64,000 nt of DNA from Diphasiastrum complanatum (GCA_029204225.1 CM055104.1:42935103-42999102), one strand, 5' to 3'; shown: positions 1 to 10,832, counted from the stretch's first letter. Notes: generated from the letters alone by a model not told the origin. Translations and numbers: made by a program.

Positions 1-54
1 GGGCAAGTGACCTTCTTCTCCAATTAGCACTTGGCTGTCCAATGCCAAGGCTTT

Positions 55-521
55 TCATTTGCTTTTGTAACTCCTATGTAACACATGGCTCTTGGTTGTT
101 GGCTTTTGGATATTCCACATTGGGAACCATTCGCCTTTGGATTTCTCTATCTCTACTAGTATAAATAGGCGCCCTCTTTTTGCTGAAGAGGGGAGGAAGA
201 GCTTGAAGAGGCTGGAGAGACTAGAGAGCATCAAGGAATTTCCTATCATAAGGGAATCATCCACAAAAATAGTCAGTATCACAAAAAATCTTTTCCTACT
301 CTTTTTATGTAGACATTATAGTTTGGTTGTGTAGGATTGAAATCTAGAGACTTCAGAAGACTATCGAGCTTCTTGTACCAAGCTCGTGATGTCTGTTTTA
401 GATCGTAAATGCATCTTTGCAACCGCCAGACATATTGTCGATTGTCGGGGTCTTCAAATCTTTCAGGCTGCTTCATCAAGATTTTTTCCTCTAGATCTCC
501 GTGGAGAAAGGCTATCTTCAC
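55..521 (-). pseudogene. Ty1/copia reverse transcriptase fragment
   Basis: Read on the minus strand, 521-279 gives a copia reverse-transcriptase block with AFLHGDLEEKI and QPERFEDPDN, and 282-55 continues with LTIFVDDSLMIGN, which contains the DD of the catalytic box. The two parts lie in different frames, so at least one frameshift separates them. No protease, integrase or RNase H accompanies the fragment, so it is a dead remnant cut by the left edge of the window. Assignment to Ty1/copia rests on these motifs; the lineage cannot be told. Confidence 0.85.
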
Positions 522-642
522 ATTGTCTCCATTGGTATCCTAATTTGCTTCCACTTGTATGCATAATTTGTGAATGTTCATAAGAACCTTAATCACTTAA
601 TTCATTGTGAATGTTTCCGCTTCTAGTTCACATTAAATCCCG

Positions 643-662
643 ACATGGTATTAGAGTAGGTT
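643..662 (+). other. Degenerate tRNA-Met primer-binding-site-like motif
   Basis: TGGTATTAGAGTAGG resembles the TGGTATCAGAGC site complementary to plant initiator tRNA-Met that follows the 5' LTR in many copia and gypsy elements. No LTR could be delimited to its left and no gag reading frame follows, so it may be the scar of an element or chance. Confidence 0.3.
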
Positions 663-740
663 CATAGGCTGCATGATTAACACTCATAGCTCCTACATCC
701 TGGAGATTACTCTGCATATTGGAAGGTAGGCAGATGGGCG

Positions 741-1447
741 ATTTTGTTCCAGCAAATGGAGTCTCTGAAGGGTGCATTTTTAAGCAGATTGGACCCACTT
801 TACAATGTCTCTGTGGGCAGGTTTGATGCAGATTTATTGGCACATTTTCCAAGCAGCAAGTAGGTGCAAATCTCCTTCACTATAGGCGCATTTTTCACCT
901 ATTTTGGACGGTTTTTCAGACAGTGTTAGTTGCTAGTTTTCTGCTGGCAGGTCACTGTTTTTCAAACTTTCTTGATCGCTGTTTTTTTTTCTCAGATCTG
1001 TGGTTCATTTTCCAGCCAGCCAATAGAGAAAATTTGTGGCACAATAGGTGTATTTATCTGCCTCTGTGAGCAGTTCCATTCTTTCAGCGCTGGAAATTAG
1101 TGGGGGTGTTGGATTTTTTTCAATAGCTTGGATGCTATTCTCTTCTACAAACTTCTTTGAGTGAATAGGGTGCATTTTGAATCTTTAGCATACTTAATAA
1201 TCTGCTTTTTCCAATTCTTCTTCCTTCATTAGTCGTTTATGATTGATTCATGTGTATTTGTTGTCCATACGTGTTTCCAAATGCAAACATTAATGGGTGT
1301 AAATTTAAGTGATGAATTGGATTCCTATTGGATCTTGTGTAGTTTTTTTGGTGATTTCTAAAAGAGGGACAGATCTGAAATTTGTGTTTAGAGCATGAAT
1401 AATGGCTGTCTACACCTTAAAATCATGTTAGGAATTCATTTTCTTGA
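741..1447. repeat. Long direct repeat, copy 1
   Basis: This segment reappears in the same orientation at 4655-5144. Shared blocks include the stretch around CTCTGAAGGGTGCATTTTTA, the block from CAATAGGTGTATTT to GGTGTTGGATTTT, and the tail up to TTAGGAATTCATTTTCTT. Copy 1 holds about 213 bases (831-1043) absent from copy 2. No convincing coding capacity is seen. It is probably non-coding sequence of a repeat family or an old segmental duplication. Confidence 0.85.
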
Positions 1448-2404
1448 AGAATGAGAAGTTTCCTACCATTCTCGAGTTACATTTTTGAGAATTCATCACG
1501 CTGGAATCTGTTTTCTCTTTTATAGAGTTAGCTTTTTAGATTGGTTCTATGATCATCTTTACATATAGAACTGTGCACCAATAATGTTAGTCTTTTTGCC
1601 ATGTTGTAAATCTCTATTTTGATGTGATAATCTTGTTAGGGAGAGTGCATTTTGGATCTTATTCTTGAGAAAAGGGAGAGAAAAAGTATTAAGTGGTTAA
1701 TTCCTATTCATACATTTGATTTCCTATTTAGAATTTGGATACCAATGAGCATTGTCATTCCTATAAGACAAGTACATATCATGGGAGAGAAATTGGTGGA
1801 CCACAATTCCAATGTTTGATCTGTTAGCAGGTACCTTGGAGTGAGCTTTGCTGGAGCACTTATGGTTGGGGTAGTGGCTATATAATATACATGAACACAA
1901 ACCTTGAATCCATAACCCAAGGCAAAGCAAAATTTTAAGTGATATAACTGAATGGAAGTTGGAGCAGGTTTTTGATTTGAAACTTTACTGCTATTTCTTC
2001 CATGTGAAATCCTTTTGGGATTTTTTGCACACGGGTGGTCATAAAGAAGAAGAGTGCTGAACAAGTTAGCCAAAGTTGCATTATGAGCCTCACCTCAACC
2101 TATTTCTTGTTGTTGATTTGTCGGTTTAGCTATGTTATTACAGGATAAGCAAAAACATTTTGATGAATACCATATTTGTAGTTCGATCTCAAATAGCTCT
2201 CCATGAAGTCTACTGGTCATAGATTAGTGGGAATCTACTAATCTCAAAAGTATTTTTGTTTTTATGCTGAAGACTAAATCAGATGCATGTACAAAATGAA
2301 ACTTACATTAAAACACAGTTATTGAGGGAATCGGAATTGTGTTATCAAGACTGGCAGGATTTGACTAAGCAATCATCTATACTAGCTTAATTCATGAACC
2401 TACT
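1448..2404. other. AT-rich sequence without recognisable features
   Basis: Both strands were read and no protein motif, RNA gene or clear repeat was found. A 121-codon open frame on the minus strand (2073-1708) has no recognisable domain and no codon structure arguing for a gene. Confidence 0.5.
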
Positions 2405-2710
2405 CTCAGAAGTCACAAGGTGACATTAATTCTCATGTCAAAACTGTTGCAATTGAGCCTGATGAAAACGCACTTAAAAGTCTTATTCAATTGTTACGGC
2501 ATATCTCTCTTGAATCCTGAAGAATGCAAGACATGGTCTGGTTCTAGGATGACTACAAAGCCCTGGCAATGTTGCTATATACTTAACTCCAGAAGAATAA
2601 ATTGCAACAATCAGAGAGGCTGTTCGTTTAGAACCATATGTTGATCTTCTTGTGGAGTATCAATCCTACTCTGATGGCGCAACTTGGATGGAAGTTCTAT
2701 CATCAGAGTA
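2405..2710 (+). pseudogene. Decayed, unrecognised host-gene exon(s)
   Basis: After an acceptor-like TACTCTCAG, the plus strand reads an uninterrupted protein-like stretch ending in EPDENALKSLIQLLRHISLE. After a stop and frame changes it resumes with DDYKALAMLL and then EAVRLEPYVDLLVEYQSYSD. The composition is that of a soluble helical protein, unlike the surrounding retroelement code, but stops and frameshifts break it and I do not recognise the family. It could be a gene fragment carried here by a transposon or the relic of a local gene. A link to the RDM4-like gene 11 kb downstream cannot be shown. Confidence 0.35.
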
Positions 2711-3309
2711 GTTCCATCTACATTGTTCTCATACCTTCAGTTTTTGTAGTGGCATTGATAAGCTGACCAGGCGGTTCATTGAAGCATGTTTGAAGCTAAG
2801 GTTGAACTCATTTATTAAAATTTGGTGCATCTGTAAGCTCTATTTGAGTGGATGTTGTTGTAAAGAATATTACTTCTAAAGTGTGAAACCTGGGAACTTA
2901 TGGAGCCTCCAAAGTCCATGAACTTATCTGGTTGGTCATTGGATTTGAGACGGACTACCTAGAGTTAAGTTGAAGGTTCTGTTATAGAGGAAGAACGGGA
3001 TCCTGCTTGGTCTAAGCAAGTACCCTGGGCACAACAGTCTGAAAACAATCTTCTTGGATGGTGTTTTCTTTTGGAGTACTACAGTTTCTTCCCTATGCTT
3101 TGAGAAAGTATTATATTCTTTATCGATTGAGAGATTCTAACCATAGTCGTGTTGGTTTGCATGAATGTGTGCTTGCATGTTACCTTGTCACGAGGGAGTT
3201 TAGATCTGAGTCGGAGTTGTATGTAGTCTTGCATTTGCTACGTGTGAAACAAAGTAATCATTTTATGCTCATTGACTTGTCATTATGTCTACTAGCTGTC
3301 TATCTAGTG
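2711..3309. other. Intergenic, no supported feature
   Basis: A 92-codon open frame at 3058-3336 (+) begins MVFSFGVLQFLPYALRKYY and has no recognisable domain; its end overlaps repeat A. I see nothing else here. Confidence 0.4.
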
Positions 3310-4125
3310 AAGAATCGCGTTTCGGATTTTTTGTAGAAACGCTCAGAATCATGTTTTTGTTTTGATTTTCTTGATTTTCTTTTGGGCAATATGGGTATTA
3401 GATGAAAGCTCTAATTAAGAGCATTATTACTATGTAGTTTGTCGAATGTTTCGGGTACAGGATGGTCCAGTTCAGGTGCATTATTCCATCTTGGGTTCTG
3501 TCAAGGATAAAAATTCAAAACTAAGCTCTAGCCTGTTCGTTATGATCACAGATGGTTCCAGTGGGATAGAGACAGAGAATTGTAGAGCAATTGTACCTCG
3601 CTTTTTGCTTCGGGGGGGGGGGGGTGGCTGCCCCCCGATCCGCCCGCAGGCCTCCCCTGGACTTCCCCGGCGACAATAGCAGGGGGAGGGCGCTGCCTTC
3701 CTCTGCACCCCCTCGTCGATAAAAATGGGGTCCAAATGTGCGCCGAGAAGGGCCCAATATTTATGCCCCCAACTGTATGCACATTGCACTCACATCTCCA
3801 GTGAAATGATTGCAATAGTGATCATCATCCATAGACTTGATAGTTTGGGCTGTAGCATTAACAATTATCGAGAACTAGAGCAAATAACAATCAAATAGCG
3901 ACTGACTTTTATCTTTTTGTGCCCTATCTACTGCACTTCTGGGAGGCAAAACGCTGGTTTGACCATTGCTCCCCTAAAAAAATTTCAGCCATAAGCTATT
4001 TTTTTTCAAAAAAATTATTAAATATATTTTTTTTGCACGATTCGCTATTAGAATTGCGATTCGCAGAATCGTAGTTCGCGAATCGCGATTTGCTGAACTA
4101 TGATTCTAACTGGCGGTTGAGCACA
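3310..4125 (+). repeat. Repeat A (left copy) with about 550-bp insertion
   Basis: Bases 3310-3437 and 3990-4125 match, in reverse complement, 11859-12010 plus 10158-10195. In the other copy the two blocks are joined directly, ...GCATTAGTACTGTAG followed by CCATAAGC..., whereas here 3438-3989 intervenes. The interruption contains a GC-rich block and ends in TTTCAG, so it could be an inserted element or an intron-like piece absent from the partner. The right end is rich in GAATCGC/GCGATTC palindromes. Confidence 0.75.
3597..3780. other. GC-rich block with 13-base poly-G run
   Basis: A run of 13 G (3612-3624) is followed by about 150 bases rich in CCCCCG and GGGGAG clusters in otherwise AT-rich DNA. 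It opens several overlapping frames, none of which looks like a protein. It lies inside the insertion that splits repeat A. Confidence 0.5.
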
Positions 4126-4153
4126 GATCTCTTGTTGCTTTGGAATCTATTTT

Positions 4154-4350
4154 TTGGATGACTTATTCTTTATAGGTAGCTATGACAAACTCATTGAAAT
4201 TGAGAAAAATTCACCAAGTGCAGAGTTTGAGATGAAGGATCTCGGGGACCTACACTACACCTGGGAATTGAGGTCTAGAGACAAAACAAGAACCTTTGAT
4301 GGGAGTAAAGCAAAATTAAATCTGTCATTAATGATTAAGGGAGAGTGTTA
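4154..4350 (+). pseudogene. Copia reverse transcriptase fragment fused to polyprotein tail
   Basis: The plus strand reads DDLFFIGS (end of the catalytic box) through FEMKDLGDLHY, a hallmark of copia reverse transcriptase. Within about 30 codons the reading frame ends in SLMIKGEC followed by a stop. The purine run AAGGGAGAG and TGTTAGAAGTCA (from about 4346) resemble a polypurine tract and the start of a copia 3' LTR. The rest of reverse transcriptase and RNase H is missing, so a large internal deletion is inferred. Confidence 0.7.
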
Positions 4351-4654
4351 GAAGTCACTATTTGTCCTATTTGTCCTTTAATGAAGATTCCTATGTTGAT
4401 GCTCTGACTGCGAAGTCGAGGTACCATAAGGTACACCCTGGACGACTGTCAGGGGTCATTAGAGTTTTCTCCGTGGGTGGAATCTTCTCCAGAGATAGTA
4501 CGATGAGTACATAGCTTTCTCCAGGCTTGGATTGCGTGACTTCATGGGGTTAGTGCCATATTTAATGAAGTTGGGGCAATGTAGATGGTTTGAGGTCCCA
4601 AGGAGCATTTTTAAACTTTTGGTCCATGTACTCAAGTTTGGAGGGGCCCAACCG

Positions 4655-5144
4655 CAATTTTGTTCCAGCAAATTGAGTCTCTGAAGGGTGCATTTTTAAG
4701 CAGATTGGACCCACTTTACAATGTCTCTGTGAGCAGGTTTCATGCAATAGGTGTATTTAGCTGCCTCTGTGAGCAGTTCCATTTTTTCAGCGCTGGAAAT
4801 TAGTGGGGTGTTGGATTTTCTTCAAAAGCTTGGATGCTATTCTCTTCTACAAACTTCTTTGAGTGAATAGGGTGCATTTTAAATCTTTAGCATACTTAAT
4901 AATCTGCTCTTTCCAATTTTTCTCCCTTCATAAGTCGTTTATGATTGATTTATGTGTATTTGTTGTCGATACGTGTTTGCAAATGCAAACATTAATGGGT
5001 GCAAATTTAAGTGATGAATTGGATTTCTATTGGATCTTGTGTAGTGTTTTTGGTGATCTCTAAAATAGGGACATATCTGAAATTTGTGTTTAGAGCATGA
5101 ATAATGGTTGTCTACACCTTAGAATCATGTTAGGAATTCATTTT
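4655..5144. repeat. Long direct repeat, copy 2 (internally deleted)
   Basis: It matches 741-1447 from the block CAGCAAATTGAGTCTCTGAA to TTAGGAATTCATTTTCTT. At 4741-4747 the sequence CATGCAATAG joins bases equivalent to 830 and 1044 of copy 1, a clean deletion of about 213 bases with a 2-3 base shared junction. Confidence 0.85.
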
Positions 5145-5544
5145 CTTTCTGACCGCTCGTCAATTTGAGCTATGTTGAGAAATTATGCCACCTTGAAGAT
5201 TTTGATCCTACAATGTCAAGAAATTGCACTTGAGCCTGAAAAATGGCAATTATGGAAAAACTGCCTTTTTCAAAATGTTCCTCTATGCACATAGTTCTCT
5301 GATTTGGGAGATTTTTATATCAGCACGTAGGTAATCACATTGGGATAGCTCCTGTCTCGTCAAATCTAAAAAACGATCATTTTCTTCATGCCCAATCATC
5401 ACCCTGTTTTTTTTTTCTTGCAAAAACTCACAAGTGGACAACATTCTTAAGAGATAGGGACAGTCCTCCAAAATAGGGAAAAAATGTTGGGTCCCTTCAA
5501 AATGAAGATTTGTAATGAAATCTAATTTTGGGCACTTCAGTCCT

Positions 5545-5770
5545 TTGTAAACTGCACTTCGCAGTCCAAACAATGAAGTTCTATAACTTTTGATTTGGAG
5601 CACATATTTGGGCCCATGAAACTCAATCTTCACCATCGAAATTTTTAAATCCCAGCTGAAGGTGAAGGCCTTCTTCGTGTTTCGAACTTAGCTGGTGTAT
5701 GGAGGAGACCACACTTCAATACACAAAGTCAAAAATTTGACTCAACTCATGAACATGGCCATGAGGAGGG
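5545..5770. repeat. Outer palindrome arm, left copy
   Basis: This roughly 220-base segment, containing GACCACACTTCAATACACAA and CTCATGAACATGGCC, recurs in the same present-day orientation at 10611-10834. It stops at the first base of the gypsy LTR (5771). The second copy runs into a long AG repeat. A 117-codon minus-strand open frame across 5636-5283 overlaps this arm and has no recognisable domain. Confidence 0.8.
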
Positions 5771-6234
5771 TGTTACAACTCCCTAGGATCATCGACTGCC
5801 TTGAAGGTTTCGCACACCCCATACCAGTGACGACGCACCATAACCGCCCAACCGTAGGGTCACAACCGACCCACCCCCATGCACTGGAGCAATCGACATA
5901 ATCATGCTCGTTCAAGCCTCCTACGATAATTGGCGTCCCCTACCACCAGCCATCGCACTCGACTTTCCCTAGCACACATCTCCTGGCCTGGAGATACATC
6001 CTGGCTCCTGCACGTGCTCTCCATCCACCAACTCCCGGGTAGACTGAGTGAATGGAAAGAGGGAAACCCCACCACTATTTTGGCATAGCACAGTGGGTCC
6101 CATCAAGCACGGTCCTACCGGCGACACGTGACCACCTAGGATGGTGACGCGTGGCACCCAAACATGTTGAAAACTCCAGACCTGTGTCATGCCCCTTGCA
6201 AGGCCGTCACTGAAGGGCGTACCGTTATGGTACA
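5771..6234 (-). repeat. 3' LTR of the gypsy element
   Basis: On the plus strand it starts TGTTACAACTCCC and ends TTATGGTACA, giving TG...CA ends in both directions. It is 464 bp long, agreeing with the two pieces of the partner LTR (10075-10157 and inverted 11460-11856). The TATA-like CCTATATAG of the partner copy reads CCAAAATAG here. Confidence 0.9.
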
Positions 6235-6258
6235 TAACATTCCCCCCCCAAAAAAAAC
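6235..6258 (-). other. Polypurine tract
   Basis: Read on the minus strand, a run of T and eight G followed by AATGTTA lies directly before the 3' LTR start TGTACCATAACGG. This is the position of the plus-strand primer of an LTR retrotransposon. Confidence 0.7.
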
Positions 6259-6264
6259 GTCCTT

Positions 6265-6669
6265 CTATGGGAAGAAACCAGGAAATCTAAGTCTTAAATC
6301 ATCCTCCTTCTCCCAGGTGTCCTCATCATCTGACTTACCTTTCCAACGAATCAGATGTTCAAAAATCAAACGATTTCTCAGCTGATGTCGTCGAGTATCC
6401 ATGATCCTTTCCAGTTCATGCGATACAATAGCAGTCAAATCCTCCAATAGAACTAGATCATCTGTGGGAATCGGGTCATCTTTCCCACCAAGTCATTCCT
6501 TTAAACGACTAACATGGAATACAGGATGAGCCTTAGTTCCAACAGGGAGTTCTAGTCTATAAGCAGCCCTACCAATCTTGTGAAGAACTTTGAAAGGACC
6601 GCTAAAACGTGGAGATAACTTCGGACATTTCCTCGTTCGAAGTGTCTTAGAGTCTTTTGGGATTCTAAG
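6265..6669 (-). pseudogene. Gypsy integrase C-terminus with chromodomain
   Basis: On the minus strand the code reads PVFHVSRLKE, then after an in-frame stop IVSHELERIMDTRRHQLRNR, then HLIRWKGKSDDEDTWEKEDD. The last block is a chromodomain with the aromatic/WKG core that chromoviruses use to bind modified histones and steer integration. The frame is broken at least once, so it is not functional. Confidence 0.85.
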
Positions 6670-7534
6670 CTACACCCAATCACTGATCTCAAACTCTCGA
6701 GGAGCGCGACTTCGGTTGGCATAGAACTGGGCTCTATCTTGAGCTGATCTAATGCTTTCCCTAGCCACCTGCAACATTTCCTGCATATCATGCAAGAAAT
6801 CCGGTGGAGCTTGAACCTTGAGACCTTTGAGTCCAACGAAGATAGGGGAACAAGGCTGAAAGCCGTACAAGAGCATAAAAGGACTAAAACCAGTGGCAGA
6901 ATGCTTTATACTATCGTATGCGAACTCAACCATTGGGAGATACTTTTCCCAATCTGATTGTTGCCTGGAAACATATGCGCGAAGCATATCTTCCATCGAT
7001 TGGTTGACACGTTCGGTCTGACCATCGGTTTCTGGGTGATCTGTAGATGATAGACTTAGAGTAGTTTCCAGTCTTTCAAAGACCGCCTGCCAGAACTTGC
7101 CAGTGAACTTGGAATCACGATCACTAACAATATCGTTCGGCAAACCATACAACCTGAACAACTTTTCAACAAAGAGTTGAGCAAGTTCTGAAGCTTTGAC
7201 AGTAGTTTTTGTTGGAATAAACTGAGCCATTTTTTGGCCAATAAAATTCTCTCTTAACAAGGTCAAGTGTCCTCTGTATACCAGGGTGTCCCACGCTGGG
7301 GCTATCGTGGCACTCGTGCAGGATTTGGGCCCTAATGTCCGCGATATCTGGCACACAAACTTTTCCTCTTCGGAAAAGCATGGAATAATCAACAAGTATC
7401 TTCTCTTCGTGAGATTTCTTGGAATCCTGCTTTCCAAGATTATCTCTCAAAATAGAGCTTCCTGCCAGGACTTCTTGCCAAATACGACCAAAAAACTCAT
7501 CGGTCCGACAAAGATCTCGTAGAGAAAGATACAA
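6670..7534 (-). pseudogene. Gypsy integrase (zinc-finger half and catalytic core)
   Basis: The start of the HHCC finger, [20 protein letters not shown], is followed by KREFYW and then jumps to [20 protein letters not shown]. The two cysteines and the first catalytic aspartate are therefore missing. The rest of the core is present: LPNDIVSDRDSKFTGKFWQ, then STDHPETDGQTERVNQSMED and the glutamate region, followed by QPCSPIFVGLKG and an REFEISDWV-type linker. The jump and a frame change mark this integrase as dead. Confidence 0.9.
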
Positions 7535-7900
7535 CTCGGATTGGAACTCACCAAAGCATAACTGATTAACTTGCTCAAAGCATCAGCGACACAATTCGAC
7601 GTACCTCGACGGTACGTAATGTCGAATTCGAACTCTTGAATGAGTTCCGACCAGCGGGCCTTACGACCCCTAAGGTCTGAGGCATCACAGATATACTTAA
7701 GAGACTCATGATCTGTCATGACCACAAATTTAGATTCGTACAGATAATGTCTCTAGATCTTTAACGCATGGATGACAACAAAACGTTCCTTCTCATAAGT
7801 AGAATATCTACTTTGAGCTGGGTCCAACTTCTTGCTTTTGAAAGCCACAGGTCTACCATCCTGGTAAAGGACTGCACCACCGCATAGTCACTAGCATCCG
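7447..7900 (-). pseudogene. Gypsy RNase H fragment
   Basis: Minus-strand code reads VMTDHESLKYI, RKARWSELIQEFEFDITYRR and NCVADALSK, the C-terminal half of Ty3/gypsy RNase H. Upstream pieces such as the HALKI region are interrupted by a stop near 7755. Confidence 0.85.
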
Positions 7901-8009
7901 AAGGTCCACTATGTGCACTAACATCTTCAAAGCTTCAAAGCTTTGATTAAGTTCATCAGTCCAAACAACATGAGGACTGATCTTAGAACGCCGTCCGGCC
8001 TTCTTCTTA

Positions 8010-8160
8010 TTACCCTTTTTTAGTTTTCCGTTTGGCTTTCTTCACTCCCTTAAGAAGATTCGTTAGAGGCAATGCAACTAAGGCATAGTCTTTAATGAAT
8101 TTATGGAAAAACCCTGTGAAGCCCAAAAAAGATTTATGCAACTTAAGGAGTACCCCGTCT
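8010..8160 (-). pseudogene. Gypsy reverse transcriptase connection fragment
   Basis: LHKSFLGFTGFFHKFIKDYA followed by ALPLTNLLK is the segment joining reverse transcriptase to RNase H in gypsy elements. Everything upstream of it, including the catalytic YxDD box and the protease, is absent, and it directly abuts gag code near 8165. Confidence 0.85.
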
Positions 8161-8166
8161 ATGCGG

Positions 8167-8766
8167 TTAAAAAAATCGCGAAGCAGCCTCTTGGAAGTCT
8201 TGCAAGTAGACGTCGAAGGGCTTCGTCCCCATTTGCAATGTGGCAAATCGACGATAGTATTCAAAATCGTCTAGGACAGGCATAAAGGCAGCCTTAAAGG
8301 CTACTTGGAAGTCATCCCAAGTGGTTGGGACCGTAGCTCGGTCTTTAAGATCCTGCCACCACAAATACGCCTTACCGCGTAAAAACATGATGGCCATCAA
8401 AATACGTGAGCTATTTGGTAGATCGTGCATGGAAAAATGCGACGTCTATCGATCTAACCAGGCCAACACCACGTCTTGGTGTCTGTCATTCTCTCCGATA
8501 AAAAATTCCGGAGTAAACATCGGGTTTAGGAGAGCTTGTCGAGACTGGGACATATCCTGAATCTCAGCCTCCGCCCGTTCATGCTTTGAGCGCATGTCCA
8601 CAATTTGTTGTAACAAATCAATGGCACGTGTCATGTTCTCCATATCAGTCCCGACGGGACTTGGAGCTTTAGACTCATCCATAGGGGTATCCATGAATAA
8701 AGGAGTAACTAGCAAAAAACTTGAGAAAAAACGGAGAGCTACGCTGTAAAAACCGTCAAAAGGCAA
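8167..8766 (-). pseudogene. Gypsy gag fragment
   Basis: After a start region with MDTPMDESKAPSPVGTDMEN and a helical stretch comes a capsid-type block, AYLWWQDLKDRATVPTTWDD then FQVAFKAAFMPVLDDFEYYR, typical of the retrotransposon gag family. The C-terminal zinc knuckle expected after this block is missing because of the internal deletion. A frame change occurs near 8440. Confidence 0.85.
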
Positions 8767-8769
8767 TAA

Positions 8770-10058
8770 CTAGAGCTAAAGGCCTCAAGAAATAACAAAT
8801 TTGAGAACTCACAAACTCTACAACAACTTTTGACAATGAGGCAAAGGAAGTGAATGTACCTCCTTCACCCCCTCCCCAAAGCTCCTCTCCAATCCCATGC
8901 AAAAAGGACAAGTGGGGCCCAAGAAAGGCCCCATTTGTCCCTTCTAGGCCTTTCTAGCCATGTCGAACCACCCATAGGTGCCACATAGCCCATTCACCCC
9001 AAAGCATTAGCCAATACAACTCAGACCTCTTCTCTCCCTCTCAACTCCAATGTACCACAGCTCTTCTCCATAGTTTGGAGATCTGCAGGTACAGAAGAGA
9101 TCGAAGGGAGAGGTATGAACCAAAAGGACAGGCCACCAGGAATAGTGTTGGTTCAACTTCTTTTGGGATTACACCAACTTTAAGCTAAAAGTTTAGTTTA
9201 AAAGGTTTCAAACTTTGAAACATAGCATAAATTTTATCGTTTATGCTTAAGTTCATAAACTTTTCTTTTGTAAGCAGCAAGAAGGGATGGACAGGGCCGT
9301 GGGGAGGTCCGCTTCTCCCCAGCCTCTCACATCAGATCTTCAATAATCTTGGGGGAGGTATTAACTCCGCCCCCCCTCCCCCCCAACCACTCAACAAGGA
9401 GCAGCAGAACTGCAGTAGCGCCTGCTTACAGATCCCGCGGTCACCTGCACGGATCCCAGGGCTTGATAGGAGGCAGGCAGTAGGCTAATACCTCTACTGC
9501 AGCTGCAAAGGGACAAGAATTAAATGAGTTTTTATAAGTGTACAATTTCTGTCTGGTGGACAGTACGAGGCAGGAGGGCTGGCGCTAGAACTGCGCGCTG
9601 TCCCTCAGCCACCAAATTGGTTCAAAACATGCTTGCCTCAAATAGGCCATGAATTCCAAAGGTAAGGAAATATTTGAGTGACAAAAACTTTGAACTAAAC
9701 TTATAAAAAGTTTATCAATATAACTCTTTCCAACCAAGGAGCTAAAAAACTTTAGGAACCAATTTATAGGTTTCTTATAAACCTTTAGTTTTACAAAAGC
9801 TTAGTAAAACTAAAACTTCTCTCCCCACAAACCGAAAAGCTTAATATTCAAAAAGTCTTAAGGGTTAAAGGGAAAAGAAAAGCTTTGTTAAGAAAATTAC
9901 TAGTTAACCATTAGCTAGTTTTGATTCCCAACAATCGAATTTCAACCTTTTCAAAAATAAATTTGAGCCAAGGCTAAAAGACACTGGCAGCCACATTCCA
10001 TTAAGGAATACCAACGCAAAGACAAATAAAGGAACTGTGCACCTCAAAAGGAAATCGA
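8770..10058 (-). other. Gypsy 5' leader, with GC-rich insert-like patch
   Basis: This 1.3-kb stretch between primer binding site and gag has no coding motif. Bases 9283-9600 are GC-rich, with poly-C runs, and differ in composition from the AT-rich leader on both sides. They could be a captured fragment. Confidence 0.5.
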
Positions 10059-10060
10059 CT

Positions 10061-10072
10061 GCTCTGATACCA
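10061..10072 (-). other. Primer binding site (initiator tRNA-Met)
   Basis: The reverse complement reads TGGTATCAGAGC, the site used by most plant LTR elements. It sits two bases from the LTR end at 10075, as expected for the 5' side of the gypsy element. Confidence 0.85.
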
Positions 10073-10074
10073 AC

Positions 10075-10157
10075 CGTTACAACTCCCTAGGATCATCGAC
10101 TGCCTTGAAGGTTCCGCACACCCCATACCAGTGACGACGCACCGTAACCGCGCAACC
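10075..10157 (-). repeat. Gypsy 5' LTR, retained 83-bp end
   Basis: It matches 5771-5853 of the 3' LTR and then stops abruptly. The matching continuation (equivalent to 5860-6234) is at 11460-11856 in reverse orientation, with only about six bases lost. Confidence 0.9.
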
Positions 10158-10339
10158 AGCGAATCATGATTCGCTGTAACTATGCTTCTAACCCAAGCTC
10201 TATGAATTGTCTCATTCACTTTATCTTCAATATCAGAAGATGTCAGCTTTTGATAAGATTCAATTGGTGTATTTGATGATTTCGAGTCAAGCGCATTGTG
10301 ATTTTGAGGTAGCTCATAAATCTTTCAATATTCTTCTTT

Positions 10340-10432
10340 TTACTTTATCTATAATACTACTATTGCTTCCAATTAGAATTAGATCATTAACATAAAGCAC
10401 AAGTATAAGAAGTTCTCCTTCTTTATGAAGAA
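10340..10432 (-). pseudogene. Copia reverse transcriptase scrap
   Basis: The minus strand reads LLILVLYVNDLILIG, the copia catalytic box with YVND in place of YVDD, so the first aspartate is mutated. No other domain is attached. Confidence 0.75.
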
Positions 10433-10610
10433 TATACAAGTTTGGTAAAATTTGCATGTTAACAAAAGTTTTTAATTAGGTAATTGTTAAGTCTCAAATT
10501 CAATGTGGGGAGCTTGTTTTGAACAATACACAGCTTTCTTCAACTTACAAATGTAAGATTCTCTACTTCCAGATAACCATTCAAAAATAGGTGATTTGAC
10601 ATACACTTAT

Positions 10611-10832
10611 TGTAGATGAATTTGTAAACTCCACATTCTAAAAAATGAAGTTTTGTAAATTTTGATCTGGACCACATATTTGGACCCACGAAACTCAATC
10701 TCCACCATCGAAATTTTTTAACTCCAATCCAAAGGTCAAGGCCTTCTTCGTGCTCCAAACTTAGTTGGTGTATTGAGGAGACCACACTTCAATACACAAA
10801 ATCAAAACCGTGACTCAACTCAAGAACATGGC

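Larger units (their letters stand above)
5771..10157 (-). mobile_element. Internally deleted Ty3/gypsy chromodomain element
   Basis: The element reads right to left. It has a broken 5' LTR (10075-10157), a primer binding site (10061-10072), a long leader, gag, a residual end of reverse transcriptase, RNase H, part of integrase, a chromodomain, a polypurine tract and a 464-bp 3' LTR. Protease and nearly all of reverse transcriptase are missing, because gag and the reverse-transcriptase connection region abut near 8165. Many stops and frameshifts show that it is inactive. The rest of its 5' LTR lies at 11460-11856 in inverted orientation. The chromodomain after integrase places it among chromoviruses. 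Confidence 0.9.

Noticed and set aside
3446-3815. Overlapping open frames across the poly-G block
   Set aside because: GC-rich composition keeps frames open; no domain, and frames on both strands compete.
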